The translations under genes were made by a program, and so were the position numbers. A stretch of DNA of 64,000 nucleotides from Schinkia azotoformans LMG 9581. Lineage in GTDB: Bacteria; Bacillota; Bacilli; Bacillales; Bacillaceae_J. Where the stretch lies: contig NZ_AJLR01000152.1 in assembly GCF_000307855.1 (NCBI RefSeq), positions 45,665 through 109,664 on the forward strand, given 5' to 3'. Below, in pieces: positions 44,060 through 60,064 of this stretch. The notes under the pieces are model-generated. The model was given only the letters and a program-made list of their open reading frames with translations. It had not been told where the DNA came from and ran no database searches. Position 1 is the stretch's first letter. Each line of letters opens with the position of its first letter.

Positions 44060-45568
44060 TTACCCCCCTATCCCTAACATTATAGTTTCTAGCGTCATTG
44101 CAATTGCGTTTGTCAGAATATTAGGGTAGACACCGATCAGAATTACAAATGCCAACAATACTAATACTGGTACATATTCAACTGAGCGAATATCCTTTAG
44201 CCCTGTATGACGAGTGCTTGTTGCACCAAACGTAATATTCAACACAGCGCGCAGTAAATAAGCAGCTGTTAAGATGATACCTAAACATCCGATTGCCGCT
44301 ACAACCGGCATAGATTTGAATAAACCTAAAAATGCCATGAACTCGCTGACAAACCCTGACATACCTGGTAGTCCAAGAGATGCCATTGCTGCTGCTAAGA
44401 AGAAGCCTGCAGTGATTGGCATTACTTTCGCAATACCGCCAAGTGCGTCGATTGTTGTTGTTCCTGTGCGCTCGTACATAATACCGACGATAAAGAACAA
44501 TAAAGCTGAAATTAAACCATGGGAGATTACTTGGAAAATCGCACCTTGAATACCTTCTAAATTCATAGCGCCTAATCCGATTAAGACAATTCCCATATGT
44601 GAAATACTTGAGTAAGCCAATACTTTTTTGAAATCTGTTTGAACTAGAGCTAAAAATGCTCCATATAATAAATTCACTACACCAAGTACGGCAATTAACA
44701 CTGCTAGACGTCCAAACTCAGCCGGGAACAGATTTAAACCGAATGTAATTAAACCGTATGCCCCAATTTTAAGCAAAATCCCTGAGTGAATCATAACCGT
44801 TGGGATTGGTGCTTCAGCATGGACTGTTAATACCCATGAATGCAATGGGAAGATTGGAAGCTTAACCCCAAATGCAATCAATAACGCAATTAAAATTCCC
44901 ATTTTAAAGCCTGGTGTAATTCCCACTGTTGCAAGGGCCTGTGGGTCTGCTGCCATAATTGTTCTTAACTCTTCGTAGTTGGCTGTTCCTGTTCTTGCAA
45001 AAAGTAATGCAAAAACAACTAATAAAATCGCAGAACCAAGTCCGTTGAAGATTAAGAAGTTATAAGCCGCTTTCATTCTTTCCTCATAACCCCATTTACC
45101 AACTAAGAAGAACGTTGGAATTAATGTAATTTCGAAGAAAATAAAGAATAATACTGTGTTTTGTGCAGCGAACACGCCTAGCATCCCTAACTCAAGGAGT
45201 AGGAATAGCATGAAAAATCCTTTCCATTCCTTCTTTACGTAGATCGATGCAACGGAAGCTAGTGTTGCCACAACTGTTGTTAAAAGAAGTAGAACTAATG
45301 AAAGTCCTGTTACACCCATTTCATAATTAATGATGAAAGGGAAGTCCCCACCCATATTAAAAGAGATCCAGTCCACTTTTTGGGCTAACTGTACTCCTTT
45401 TTCATTAAAATCAAATTGGCTGTAGGCAACAAAGGATAGTAATAACGGAACTAATGTTGCGATGAAACCAACCGCTTTGATTGCTTTTTCATTATTTTTT
45501 GCCATAAAGGCTAAAACGATAATCCCGAGCAGGGGAGAGAAAACTAAAAACGTTAGAAGACTACTCAT
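44060..45568 (-). CDS. nuoM: NADH-quinone oxidoreductase subunit M
   Basis: A 502-residue Mrp-antiporter-type membrane subunit with ~14 helices. Motifs: FFEITLIPTFFLVGKWGYEE (conserved Glu in helix 5), FPLHSWVLTVHAEAPIPTV and LAYSSISHMGIVLIGLGAMN. It translocates protons in the membrane arm. The start overlaps the nuoL stop by 4 bases (ATGA). Confidence 0.94.
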   Translation of the reverse strand: MSSLLTFLVFSPLLGIIVLAFMAKNNEKAIKAVGFIATLVPLLLSFVAYSQFDFNEKGVQLAQKVDWISFNMGGDFPFIINYEMGVTGLSLVLLLLTTVVATLASVASIYVKKEWKGFFMLFLLLELGMLGVFAAQNTVLFFIFFEITLIPTFFLVGKWGYEERMKAAYNFLIFNGLGSAILLVVFALLFARTGTANYEELRTIMAADPQALATVGITPGFKMGILIALLIAFGVKLPIFPLHSWVLTVHAEAPIPTVMIHSGILLKIGAYGLITFGLNLFPAEFGRLAVLIAVLGVVNLLYGAFLALVQTDFKKVLAYSSISHMGIVLIGLGAMNLEGIQGAIFQVISHGLISALLFFIVGIMYERTGTTTIDALGGIAKVMPITAGFFLAAAMASLGLPGMSGFVSEFMAFLGLFKSMPVVAAIGCLGIILTAAYLLRAVLNITFGATSTRHTGLKDIRSVEYVPVLVLLAFVILIGVYPNILTNAIAMTLETIMLGIGG

Positions 45569-47436
45569 CCAAGATAACCCCCTGTCAACGCGATGATCAC
45601 CACTAGAACGGCTATCCCGAAGAAGGCAACTGTTCCATACGTTTGGACTTGACCATCTTGAAGCTTCGCACCTGCGCGCCCAATTCCTTGAGCTAGAGCA
45701 GCAGTTCCTTTTACAAGACCACCAACGATATAAGTATCAAAAACTTGTAAAATTAACCCGATTGTGCGTGTTCCGAGTACGACGATGGCATGATAAATTT
45801 CATCGATGTAATATTTATTGTAAAGTACTTTGTACCATACAGGAAACGGCTTAACAAGCCAGTCGCGTGAAAGTACTTTTGCACCGTACATAAGATATGC
45901 GAGTAGTATACCAGCTAAAGAAACCCCTGTTGCTACGAACATGATCCAACCTGGTCCCTCAATATGACCATGCCCTAGACTGTGTGAACCTTCTGTTAAC
46001 CAATCCCCCAAAAACGTGCCAAACCAAGGTGTATTCACATAGCCTGAGACAATCGCTAAAATTCCCAACACAATCATCGGGAACGTCATCACACCTGGTG
46101 ATTCATGCGCATGATCTCCGTGTTCTCCTCTAGATTCCCCTGTAAATACCATGAAGAACAAACGGAACATGTAAAATGCTGTGAAGAATGCGGCACCAAC
46201 AGCTAACCAAAACAATCCGTAGCGGCCGTCTGCCCATGCAGCAACTAAAATTTCATCTTTACTAAAGAAACCTGATAGCAATGGAAATCCACTAATCGCT
46301 AATGTTCCGATTAGGAACAATGGCGCTGTCAGCTTCATTTTTTTCCATAAACCGCCCATTTCTTCGATATCCTGTGTATGAACTGCGTGAATAACAGAAC
46401 CCGCAGCTAGGAACAGTAACGCTTTAAAGAAGGCGTGTGTCATTAAGTGGAACACACCTGATACATAACCTGCAGCCCCTAATGCAAGCATCATGTAACC
46501 TAATTGGCTGACTGTTGAGTAAGCCAGCACACGCTTGATGTCTTTTTGTACTAAACCGATTGATGCTGCAAAAATAGCTGTAATACCACCGATTGTTGCT
46601 ACTACAGTCATCGCCGCCCCGCTTGCTGAGAATAGCGGGAATAAAGACGCTACTAAGTAAACCCCGGCAGCAACCATTGTTGCGGCGTGGATTAATGCTG
46701 AAACTGGTGTTGGACCTTCCATCGCATCCGGTAACCATGTGTGTAACGGGAATTGACCAGATTTACCAACCGCACCGACAAAGATTAGAATCGCTGTTAA
46801 CGTAATCCAAAACGGTTCGATTGCCCCAGCATCCACTGCAGCGAAAATCTCATCATATTCAAAGCTGCCAACCTGCCAGAATAATAAAATCATTCCGATG
46901 AATAAGCCGACGTCACCGATACGTGTAACAATGAACGCCTTTTTAGCAGCAGCTCTTGCTTCTGGATTGAAAAAATAAAATCCGATCAGCAAGAATGAAC
47001 CTAAACCTACAAGCTCCCAGAAGATGTACACTTGTAATAGGTTTGGTGAAATAACTAATGATAACATTGCAAAAGTAAATAAACCTAAATAGCTATAAAA
47101 CACAGGCATACGTTCATCGCCGTGCATGTATCCTTTTGAATACATATGAACTAGGAAACTTACAAGTGAAACGATAAATAGCATTAACGCATTTAATTGA
47201 TTCACTTCAAAACCAGCCGTTAAGCCAGTATTTCCGATTGTAAGCCACGTTCCCTCAATCTTAACATTTTCTCCTTGAAGCCGCTCTAGCAGCACCATGA
47301 CCGAAAGTAAGAGGGAGGCTAATGTTGCTAACATACCCACATAGGCACTGCTTTCTTTCAACCTTCGACCGAAAATAAGAAGAAGTACGAAAGAAAGAAG
47401 TGGAAACAGTGGTATCAGCCATGCATTTTCCATCAT
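45565..47436 (-). CDS. nuoL: NADH-quinone oxidoreductase subunit L
   Basis: About 623 residues with ~16 helices. The antiporter core shows FWELVGLGSFLLIGFYFFNP, TWLPDAMEGPTPVSALIHAA and LAYSTVSQLGYMMLALGAAG, and the C-terminal region contains the lateral helix and last membrane segment (KVLYNKYYIDEIYHAIVVLG). I place the start at ATG 47436 or the next codon (MENAWLIPLFPLL); the upstream in-frame residues contain the GGGGATTG leader. Largest antiporter-like subunit of the membrane arm. Confidence 0.93.
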   Translation of the reverse strand: MMENAWLIPLFPLLSFVLLLIFGRRLKESSAYVGMLATLASLLLSVMVLLERLQGENVKIEGTWLTIGNTGLTAGFEVNQLNALMLFIVSLVSFLVHMYSKGYMHGDERMPVFYSYLGLFTFAMLSLVISPNLLQVYIFWELVGLGSFLLIGFYFFNPEARAAAKKAFIVTRIGDVGLFIGMILLFWQVGSFEYDEIFAAVDAGAIEPFWITLTAILIFVGAVGKSGQFPLHTWLPDAMEGPTPVSALIHAATMVAAGVYLVASLFPLFSASGAAMTVVATIGGITAIFAASIGLVQKDIKRVLAYSTVSQLGYMMLALGAAGYVSGVFHLMTHAFFKALLFLAAGSVIHAVHTQDIEEMGGLWKKMKLTAPLFLIGTLAISGFPLLSGFFSKDEILVAAWADGRYGLFWLAVGAAFFTAFYMFRLFFMVFTGESRGEHGDHAHESPGVMTFPMIVLGILAIVSGYVNTPWFGTFLGDWLTEGSHSLGHGHIEGPGWIMFVATGVSLAGILLAYLMYGAKVLSRDWLVKPFPVWYKVLYNKYYIDEIYHAIVVLGTRTIGLILQVFDTYIVGGLVKGTAALAQGIGRAGAKLQDGQVQTYGTVAFFGIAVLVVIIALTGGYLG

Positions 47437-47481
47437 CTTATCACAATCCCCTTCCAGACTCACAGGCAGTGAGACTCATGT

Positions 47482-47796
47482 CTATTTTTTCATTATGTTG
47501 ATGTCATCAATATTAACTGTTTTCTTGTTGCGGTGTAGGGCAATTAAGATCGCTAAGCCTACCGCAACCTCTGCTGCTGCTACAGTTATTGTAAATAATG
47601 AAAAAATTTGTCCTGTGATACTTGGATTAACCCCATACTTACTAAAAGCAACGAGATTTAAATTAACTGCATTCAGCATTAATTCAACTGAAATTAATAC
47701 GATCACGGTGTTTCTTTTTGTTAGAGCACCAAATAAACCGATACAGAAAAGTACTAGGGCAAGCACAAGGTAGACAGATAAAGGTACACTACTCAT
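47482..47796 (-). CDS. nuoK: NADH-quinone oxidoreductase subunit K
   Basis: A 104-residue membrane protein with three helices and the conserved Glu pair ([20 protein letters not shown]; second Glu in [20 protein letters not shown]). It forms part of the proton channel next to NuoJ. It overlaps nuoJ by 8 bases. Confidence 0.95.
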   Translation of the reverse strand: MSSVPLSVYLVLALVLFCIGLFGALTKRNTVIVLISVELMLNAVNLNLVAFSKYGVNPSITGQIFSLFTITVAAAEVAVGLAILIALHRNKKTVNIDDINIMKK

Positions 47797-48304
47797 TCAC
47801 TTCATCCTCCTTGTCATCCTTTTTAGAAAGAATAATCGCGCCAATTAACGCTACAAGCAATAGGACTGATGTTAATTCAAAAGGAATGATGTACTTTGAA
47901 TACAATTCAGTACCGATTTGCAGTACGTTATTTTCATGCAATGTTGTTGCTTGTTCGCCTAGTGATAAATCATTAATTGAGAAATACATTACAAGGAAGA
48001 ATCCGATCACTCCGAGAGTAACAAATATTGTTTTCCAAGAATGTGGTCTTCGCGCCTCTTGATCATCATGTTTCGTTAACATGATACCAAAAAGCATGAT
48101 GATCGTAATTGCTCCGGAATAAACCATAACTTGAACAACGGCTACGAATTCAGCCGATAATGTAACATAAAGTCCGGCTAACGCTAAGAAGGTGAATACT
48201 AAGGCAACAACCATGTGGACTACCTTTGTAAGGTTGAGCAATAGTACCCCGCCCACAATTGCAACTAAGGCTAGGATAAAAAACGCTAAAAGCTCGCCAC
48301 TCAT
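47789..48304 (-). CDS. nuoJ: NADH-quinone oxidoreductase subunit J
   Basis: A 171-residue membrane protein with five helices; helix 3 carries the conserved Tyr/Gly-rich [20 protein letters not shown] motif. It couples quinone reduction to the membrane arm. The start overlaps nuoI by 4 bases (ATGA) and the end overlaps nuoK. The C-terminal tail is charged ([12 protein letters not shown]). Confidence 0.94.
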   Translation of the reverse strand: MSGELLAFFILALVAIVGGVLLLNLTKVVHMVVALVFTFLALAGLYVTLSAEFVAVVQVMVYSGAITIIMLFGIMLTKHDDQEARRPHSWKTIFVTLGVIGFFLVMYFSINDLSLGEQATTLHENNVLQIGTELYSKYIIPFELTSVLLLVALIGAIILSKKDDKEDEVNE

Positions 48305-48720
48305 GGTTTGTTCACCTCTCTTATACTCTCATCATTTTCATCTAAATAACTTAAGTCTTTATATAACTCGTCACGGCTGTACTCAGCAAGTTCAAAGTTA
48401 TTTGTCATAATAATCGCTTCTGTAGGACAAACCTCTGTACATAAATCACACAAAATACAAATCTCAAAGTTGATTGTATACGTGTCAATGATTTTCCCCT
48501 TTTTACTTGGATCCGGATGTTTTTTACCGGTAAGCTTTATACAATCTGTCGGACAAATCGCCGCACATTGATTACAAACGATACATTTTTCAGGGTAAAA
48601 TTTCTGTATACCGCGAAAACGATCGGGCAAGGCCAATGGTTCATTTGGATAATCATATGTGACCGGCTTTTTTGTTAATTCCTTTAGGGTATAACCCAAG
48701 CCCTTAAATACGCCCTTCAT
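48301..48720 (-). CDS. nuoI: NADH-quinone oxidoreductase subunit I (2[4Fe-4S])
   Basis: A 139-residue iron-sulfur subunit with two ferredoxin motifs, CIVCNQCAAICPTDCI (residues ~45-60) and CILCDLCTEVCPTEAI (~91-106), which hold clusters N6a and N6b on the way to NuoB. Because the operon lacks nuoE, F and G, this is the outermost visible electron carrier and could face a ferredoxin-like donor. GGGGTGG precedes the start. nuoH ends 48 bases upstream. Confidence 0.95.
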   Translation of the reverse strand: MKGVFKGLGYTLKELTKKPVTYDYPNEPLALPDRFRGIQKFYPEKCIVCNQCAAICPTDCIKLTGKKHPDPSKKGKIIDTYTINFEICILCDLCTEVCPTEAIIMTNNFELAEYSRDELYKDLSYLDENDESIREVNKP

Positions 48721-48768
48721 GCTTCCACCCCTTTTTCTCGTGGTTGGATTAAATTAATTTTTTTTAGT

Positions 48769-49773
48769 TTAAAAAAATAATGCCTTTAGTATTGCAGATA
48801 AAAATAGGTTCGCTAATGCGATTGGTAATAATACTTTCCACGCAAATTCCATTAATGTATCAGCTTTGAAACGTGGGAATGTTGCACGGAACCAAATGAA
48901 AATATAGACGATTACGCTGAACTTCAGGGCAAACCACACAGCACCTGGAATAAAGCCAAGTCATGGGATTGGATTCCATCCGCCCAAGAATAAAACAGTG
49001 ATTAACGCTGACATCGCGAACAAATACACATACTCTGAAAGCATAAAGAAGGCCATACGGAAGCCTGAATATTCAGTATGGTAACCTGCAACTAGCTCTG
49101 ACTCTGTTTCCGGTAAGTCAAATGGAATACGTGCTAATTCAGCATTGGCAGCAATGAAGAATACAGCAAATCCGATTGGTTGTAAAAAGATATAAGCAAT
49201 ATTTTGTTGGGCATGAACGACGTCATTTAAGTTCATACTGCCTGTAAATAAAACAACACCTAAAATAGACATAACGAGCGGAATTTCATAGGAAACCATT
49301 TGCGCTGCCCCACGCATCCCACCTATTAATGAATATTTATTGTTTGATGACCATGCCGCCATTACGGTACCAACGATCGACATACCTGATAGTGCGATAT
49401 AGTAAAGGATCCCAACATTAAGGTCTGCGAACTGATATTTATCAGTAAACGGTATTGTTGCAATGACCATGAATGATGGTACGAATGCAATAACGGGTGC
49501 CAGTAGGAATAATGGTTTATCAACCGCTTTCGGAATGATGTCTTCCTTAAGCAATAGTTTCAAAACGTCTGCTACTGTTTGCAATAAACCCCAGCGGCCC
49601 CCTAATTTGTTCGGACCTACACGTGATTGCATGAAGGCAAGCACTTTTCTTTCTGCTAAGATCGCATAGGCAACGAAAGCCAAGATCACTGTAAACAATA
49701 GTAATGCTGCTAACAGAAAGTAAATCCCAAAGTTCAAGAGTCCTGGAGGTGAGTTTAATAGTGATTGAATCAT
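48769..49773 (-). pseudogene. nuoH: NADH-quinone oxidoreductase subunit H, interrupted by an in-frame TGA
   Basis: The frame from ATG 49773 encodes NuoH ([40 protein letters not shown]) and stops at TGA 48961-48963 after GGWNPIP. The same frame then continues for 63 codons with perfectly NuoH-like sequence (LGFIPGAVWFALKFSVIVYI, RATFPRFKADTLMEFAWKVL) to TAA 48769. A single-base change, most likely GGA to TGA at a Gly, explains this; nothing is shifted or lost. The truncated 270-residue protein would lack the last helices. TGA is used as a normal stop elsewhere here (atpF). Sequencing error, real nonsense mutation or read-through are all possible. Confidence 0.9.
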
Positions 49774-50876
49774 TATCCGTCAACCTCCCCTAACACGATA
49801 TCGAAGCTCGCCAAAATAGCGACCATATCTGAAATATTTTGACCTTCAACAAGCTTTTTGAAGATTTGAAGATTATAGAAGCTTGGACGTCGGAATTTCA
49901 AGCGATATGGTTCTTTTTTGCCGTCACTATAGATATAACAGCCGATTTCACCACGTGCTCCCTCAATACGTGTAAATGCTTCCCCAACAGGAGCTTTAAT
50001 GATTTTCGGAACTTTAGCCATGATTGGCCCTTCACTTGGGAACTGTTCACAAGCTTGCTCGATAATTTTCAAGCATTCTTCTACTTCAAGCATACGGCAC
50101 ATATAGCGGTCAAAAGCATCGCCATTTTCCCCAACAGGGACATCAAAGTCAAAACGATCATAGATTGAATATGGTTCGTCTTTACGAAGATCCCATTTTA
50201 AGCCCGTACTGCGAAGATTTGTACCACTTAATGAATAAGCAATCGCTTCTTCCTTCGTAAACTTACCAATCCCTTTTACACGTGATTGGAAGATTTCATT
50301 TCCAGTTACAAGGTTGTGATAGCCTTTGGCTTTTTCACGCATATAAGGAACGAATTCTTTTACTTTTTCGATCCAGCCATCTGGAGCATCCCATTTCACA
50401 CCGCCTACACGCATGTAGTTGAAAGTGATACGGGCACCGCAAAGTTCGTTTAATAGGTTCAAAATCATTTCACGTTCACGAACTGCATACATAAATGGAC
50501 TTGTAGCCCCCATATCCATTAGGAATGTTCCGAATGCAATTAAGTGACTGGCAACTCGTCCTAGCTCCATCGCAAGGACACGGAGATACTCCGCTCTTTC
50601 AGGGATTTCTAAGCCCATCATCGTTTCTACCGTGTGAACAACTGTGTAGTTATTTGTCATGGCTGACAGGTAATCCATGCGGTCAGTGTATGGAATGATT
50701 TGTGTATATTGCAGGTCTTCAGCCAACTTTTCCGTTCCACGATGCAAATAACCGATAACAGGTGTAGCTTCTTTAATGATTTCACCATCAAGCTTAAGAA
50801 CTACCCGGAATACCCCGTGTGTACTTGGATGCTGAGGACCAACGTTGAGTAGCAATTCTTCGGTTTTGTAAGCCAT
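49773..50876 (-). CDS. nuoD: NADH-quinone oxidoreductase subunit D (49 kDa-type)
   Basis: A 367-residue quinone-site subunit with the hallmarks [20 protein letters not shown] (quinone-binding His and Tyr region) and [20 protein letters not shown]. It begins 3 bases after nuoC, so C and D are separate genes, unlike the fused nuoCD of E. coli. Its stop overlaps the nuoH start as TAATG. Confidence 0.95.
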   Translation of the reverse strand: MAYKTEELLLNVGPQHPSTHGVFRVVLKLDGEIIKEATPVIGYLHRGTEKLAEDLQYTQIIPYTDRMDYLSAMTNNYTVVHTVETMMGLEIPERAEYLRVLAMELGRVASHLIAFGTFLMDMGATSPFMYAVREREMILNLLNELCGARITFNYMRVGGVKWDAPDGWIEKVKEFVPYMREKAKGYHNLVTGNEIFQSRVKGIGKFTKEEAIAYSLSGTNLRSTGLKWDLRKDEPYSIYDRFDFDVPVGENGDAFDRYMCRMLEVEECLKIIEQACEQFPSEGPIMAKVPKIIKAPVGEAFTRIEGARGEIGCYIYSDGKKEPYRLKFRRPSFYNLQIFKKLVEGQNISDMVAILASFDIVLGEVDG

Positions 50877-50879
50877 TTG

Positions 50880-51929
50880 CTACACCTCCACATCATACTG
50901 CTCGTAGTCTTTACGAAGTGGGTGTCCTACCCAATCGTCTGCAAGCATGATTCTAGTTAAATTAGGATGATTCGTATATGTGATTCCCACAAGGTCATAG
51001 GATTCTCTTTCCGGCCAGTCGGCACCAGGCCATAATGGTGTTAAGGAATCAATCACCGGGTTGTCACGATCAATTTTTACTTTTAAAGCAACGGATTGAC
51101 GATTTTTATAAGAGTAAAGATGGTTGTAGACTTCCATATGTTTCACGAAGTCTGAACCATGGTGCTCTGATAAATAGTCAAATCCAAGCTGTTCATTGTA
51201 TTTAAGGAATTCGGCGATCTTGTAATATGTGTCTGGCTTTGCAACCAATGTAGGTACATCTTGAGATAGCTTGTTTATGTAAGCATCTTCTAATACGTCT
51301 TCGCCTAAATGGTCTTTGATCACCTTAATATATTTATCTAAATATGGTTGGTTTGGTGATGGTGCTTCCGGTGGTGTTTCTGCACCTACTGCTTCAGCGG
51401 CTCCGCCAGCTTTGGCTTTTGCGGCAGCTACAGCAGCAGCTTTCGCTTTCGCAGCAGCGATTGCTTTCGCCTTTTCATCGTCACCGCCAGCTGCGGCTCC
51501 CGCGCCTCCTGCAGCAGCTTTGGCCTTTGCGGCAGCGGCTGCAGCGGCTTTTGCTTTCGCAGCGGCAATGGCCTTCGCCTTATCATCCGTACCTTCTGGT
51601 AACGCTGTGGCACCCTCTGCTTGGAATGCAGCTTCTGATGCTGCTGATTTTGCTTTTGCAGCAGCGGCAGCCTTTGCTTTTGCGGCTGCGGCAGCTTTCG
51701 CCTTCGCAGCAGCGGCGGCTTTCGCTTTGGCATCTGCTCCTGCTGCGTCAGCACTTACTTCTGCTGGGGCTTCACTTTCAGCCGTTTGTGCTTCCGCTCC
51801 ACCTTGTTGTTTCGCTAACGCAGCGGCTTTTGCCTTTGCAGCCGCAGCAGCTTTCGCCTTCGCGGCAGCAGCAGCTTTTGCTTTTTCAACAGCCTCTTTC
51901 TTCAATTGCTCTAAATCCTTGTCACTCAT
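50880..51929 (-). CDS. nuoC: NADH-quinone oxidoreductase subunit C with Ala/Lys-rich N-terminal extension
   Basis: A 349-residue protein. The C-terminal ~155 residues are the 30-kDa subunit domain (ERESYDLVGITYTNHPNLTR, DDWVGHPLRKDY). The first ~190 residues are a low-complexity tract built from repeated AKAKAAAAAKAKAA blocks interrupted by short acidic or Pro/Thr pieces (EAQTAESEAPAEVS, ATALPEGTDD). It is predicted helical and positively charged. Such extensions occur in NuoC of Bacillus and Geobacillus relatives; their purpose is unknown. The repeat DNA creates long open frames on the opposite strand that are not genes. Confidence 0.92.
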   Translation of the reverse strand: MSDKDLEQLKKEAVEKAKAAAAAKAKAAAAAKAKAAALAKQQGGAEAQTAESEAPAEVSADAAGADAKAKAAAAAKAKAAAAAKAKAAAAAKAKSAASEAAFQAEGATALPEGTDDKAKAIAAAKAKAAAAAAAKAKAAAGGAGAAAGGDDEKAKAIAAAKAKAAAVAAAKAKAGGAAEAVGAETPPEAPSPNQPYLDKYIKVIKDHLGEDVLEDAYINKLSQDVPTLVAKPDTYYKIAEFLKYNEQLGFDYLSEHHGSDFVKHMEVYNHLYSYKNRQSVALKVKIDRDNPVIDSLTPLWPGADWPERESYDLVGITYTNHPNLTRIMLADDWVGHPLRKDYEQYDVEV

Positions 51930-51932
51930 GGA

Positions 51933-52454
51933 TTACATCACCCGCTTTCCAGTCTTAGCCTCTAGGCGGATTTTTTCTTCCAATTTATGCAAGCCGTAAA
52001 GTAAAGCAGCTGGGTTTGGAGGGCAACCTGGTATATATACATCAACCGGCACAATTTGGTCTACACCTTTTACAACTGCGTAAGATTTCACATACGGTCC
52101 GCCTGCAGTTGCACAAACACCCATCGCAATAACCCATTTTGGTTCAGGCATTTGATCGTAAAGACGACGCAAGATCGGTGCCATTTTTTTCGTAACAGTA
52201 CCAGCAACAATCATACAGTCCGCATGACGTGGGGAAGCACGGAAGACCTCTTTACCAATACGAGAAATATCAAAGTGCGCTCCACCTGCAGCCATCATTT
52301 CGATTGCACAACAAGCGAGCCCGAAGGTCATTGGCCAAATTGAACCTCTACGAGCCCATGCTTTAATTTCTTCTACTGTAGTCAAAAACACATTGCGTTT
52401 GAACTCTTCTTGTTCTTCCGGTGTAATATCCGCTAAATTTAAATTTAAATCCAC
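51933..52454 (-). CDS. nuoB: NADH-quinone oxidoreductase subunit B
   Basis: About 173 residues; it holds cluster N2, the last iron-sulfur centre before quinone, with cysteines in [25 protein letters not shown] and [14 protein letters not shown] prefer GTG 52454 ([14 protein letters not shown]), which has GAAGGTG five bases upstream, over a TTG 21 bases earlier. The start lies within the last codons of nuoA. Three bases separate it from nuoC. Confidence 0.94.
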   Translation of the reverse strand: MDLNLNLADITPEEQEEFKRNVFLTTVEEIKAWARRGSIWPMTFGLACCAIEMMAAGGAHFDISRIGKEVFRASPRHADCMIVAGTVTKKMAPILRRLYDQMPEPKWVIAMGVCATAGGPYVKSYAVVKGVDQIVPVDVYIPGCPPNPAALLYGLHKLEEKIRLEAKTGKRVM

Positions 52455-52819
52455 TTTAACACCTTCTTTTTCCAAGCGTAAATTAAGCCGATAATAAGCA
52501 TAACAACGAAGATTAACATCTCAATTAATGCGAAGATTCCCAACTTATCATAGGCAACCGCCCACGGATATAAGAAGATTGTCTCCACATCAAAAATAAC
52601 AAACATTAAAGCAAAAATATAATAACGTACATTAAACTGAACCCTAGCTTCATGGAAAGGTTCTAGACCACTTTCGTAGGTCGTCCTCTTTTCTGCCGTA
52701 GGATTATACGGTCTCAGGAATCGACCAAATGTCAGTGCTCCGACAGGTAGTATAATACCTAACAATAGAAAGACAACTACAATTAAATAATTGTTTTGGT
52801 ACAGAAACAAACTGTCCAT
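52445..52819 (-). CDS. nuoA: NADH-quinone oxidoreductase subunit A
   Basis: A 124-residue subunit with three membrane helices and the conserved loop [20 protein letters not shown] followed by [20 protein letters not shown]. First gene of the operon nuoABCDHIJKLMN. GGGGGGGATGG precedes the start, and a sigma-A promoter lies about 50 bases upstream. Confidence 0.95.
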   Translation of the reverse strand: MDSLFLYQNNYLIVVVFLLLGIILPVGALTFGRFLRPYNPTAEKRTTYESGLEPFHEARVQFNVRYYIFALMFVIFDVETIFLYPWAVAYDKLGIFALIEMLIFVVMLIIGLIYAWKKKVLKWI

Positions 52820-52866
52820 ACCATCCCCCCCAAATCGGTTTATTCTTAAATACTCACACCGACCTT

Positions 52867-52895
52867 ATTATAGCAAATAGCTAAAATTGTGTCGA
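52867..52895 (-). promoter_or_regulatory. sigma-A promoter of the nuo operon, extended -10
   Basis: On the minus strand TCGACA (52890-52895), 17 bases, perfect TATAAT (52867-52872) preceded by TGC, an extended -10. The leader is about 45 bases. Confidence 0.8.
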
Positions 52896-52961
52896 CCAAA
52901 CGTCAAAAATATCGTAAAAAAACATGAACTTCATCTCGGAAATATTGACATTTATTCTACT

Positions 52962-52991
52962 ATGTGATTAAGTCTGTGCAATTTATCACAT
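52962..52991. promoter_or_regulatory. inverted repeat upstream of the nuo promoter
   Basis: ATGTGAT (52962-52968) and ATCACAT (52985-52991) are inverted with 16 bases between. More TGTGA-like words lie at 53019 and 53069. They recall half-sites of redox or CRP/FNR-family regulators, but the spacing is wider than the usual FNR site. It lies 70-120 bases upstream of the -35 box. Confidence 0.3.
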
Positions 52992-53152
52992 AATTATTTT
53001 TATTTCATGAAAAAAATGTGAATACAGTTCTTGTCATTATTATTTTGACGTAATATTTTGTTTCATTATGTGAAACTATGTTGCTAAAAAAACTAAAGAA
53101 GGATCGAATTTGATCCTGCATTAGGTTTTTTACAACTAGATAACATAAATAA

Positions 53153-53180
53153 ATCCCGCCACTTATGAAAGTGGAGGGAT
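53153..53180 (-). terminator. terminator of the atp operon
   Basis: ATCCCGCCACTT (53153-53164) and AAGTGGAGGGAT (53169-53180) form a 12-bp stem with one mismatch and an ATGA loop; on the minus strand TTATTTATG follows. It lies 14 bases after the atpC stop. Confidence 0.8.
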
Positions 53181-53193
53181 CTACTGAATAATA

Positions 53194-53649
<456 letters not shown>

Positions 53650-53675
53650 TCATTTCCCATTTCTCACTTCTAGAT

Positions 53676-55112
<1,437 letters not shown>

Positions 55113-55183
55113 TCACTATGAACATTCCGTTCTATTCAGTACTAGTGAGTCAGGTGTTTGCCTGGCTGCACTTAAAGTCAGTA

Positions 55184-56104
<921 letters not shown>

Positions 56105-56139
56105 TTATTTATTTTTAAAATAAGATAATCTCTGTATCG

Positions 56140-56200
56140 TTGTCTAGCTACAGCGACCAGCGACTAGTAAACTTCGCTAAACGGTCGCTTCCGCTTTTCT
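56140..56200. repeat. 60-bp GTCTAGCT-type repeat, copy 2 (inside the atp operon)
   Basis: TGTCTAGCTACAGCGACCAG then CGACTAGTAAACTTCGCTAA and ACGGTCGCTTCCGCTTTTCT. Halves partly complementary (AGCGACC / GGTCGCT). Inserted between atpA and atpG, and would be transcribed with the operon. Confidence 0.7.
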
Positions 56201-56201
56201 A

Positions 56202-58800
<2,599 letters not shown>

Positions 58801-58966
58801 TCACTCCTTTCAATACGTGCCTACTCATCATGAAAATGAATAATGCGATTTAGCTTTGTTTCTAGTTTTAATCGGAATGCTTTTTCGGTTGAATTTTTAG
58901 ATGAAATTTCTCGAAAAACTCCGAATTAAGTTTGTGATTAGTCTTGGAACTAGGTCCCCATAAAGG

Positions 58967-59005
58967 AATGGCGAAGGATCTCGCTTAGATCGATCTTTCG
59001 CCATT
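58967..59005 (-). other. stable hairpin between atpE and atpF
   Basis: AATGGCGAAGGATC (58967-58980) pairs with GATCTTTCGCCATT (58992-59005) with one G-T-type mismatch and an 11-base loop. No T-run follows, so it is more likely an mRNA processing or stabilising structure for the upstream atpE message than a full terminator; this is inference. Confidence 0.6.
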
Positions 59006-59063
59006 ATGAACTAAGGTCCATGATCCTTGATGCTTTAATTTGCTGTTGTATGGGTTCTTTTTA

Positions 59064-59282
<219 letters not shown>

Positions 59283-59336
59283 TTAAAAGTCCTCCCTTTT
59301 TCCTATGAAAAGTTTTATTATAATAGAGTTTTTATA

Positions 59337-60053
<717 letters not shown>

Positions 60054-60064
60054 TCACCTCTCTT

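Noticed and set aside
51316..51999. Long plus-strand open frames opposite nuoC
   Set aside because: They are the complement of the Ala/Lys repeat DNA and encode low-complexity sequence only; the minus-strand NuoC frame explains the region.
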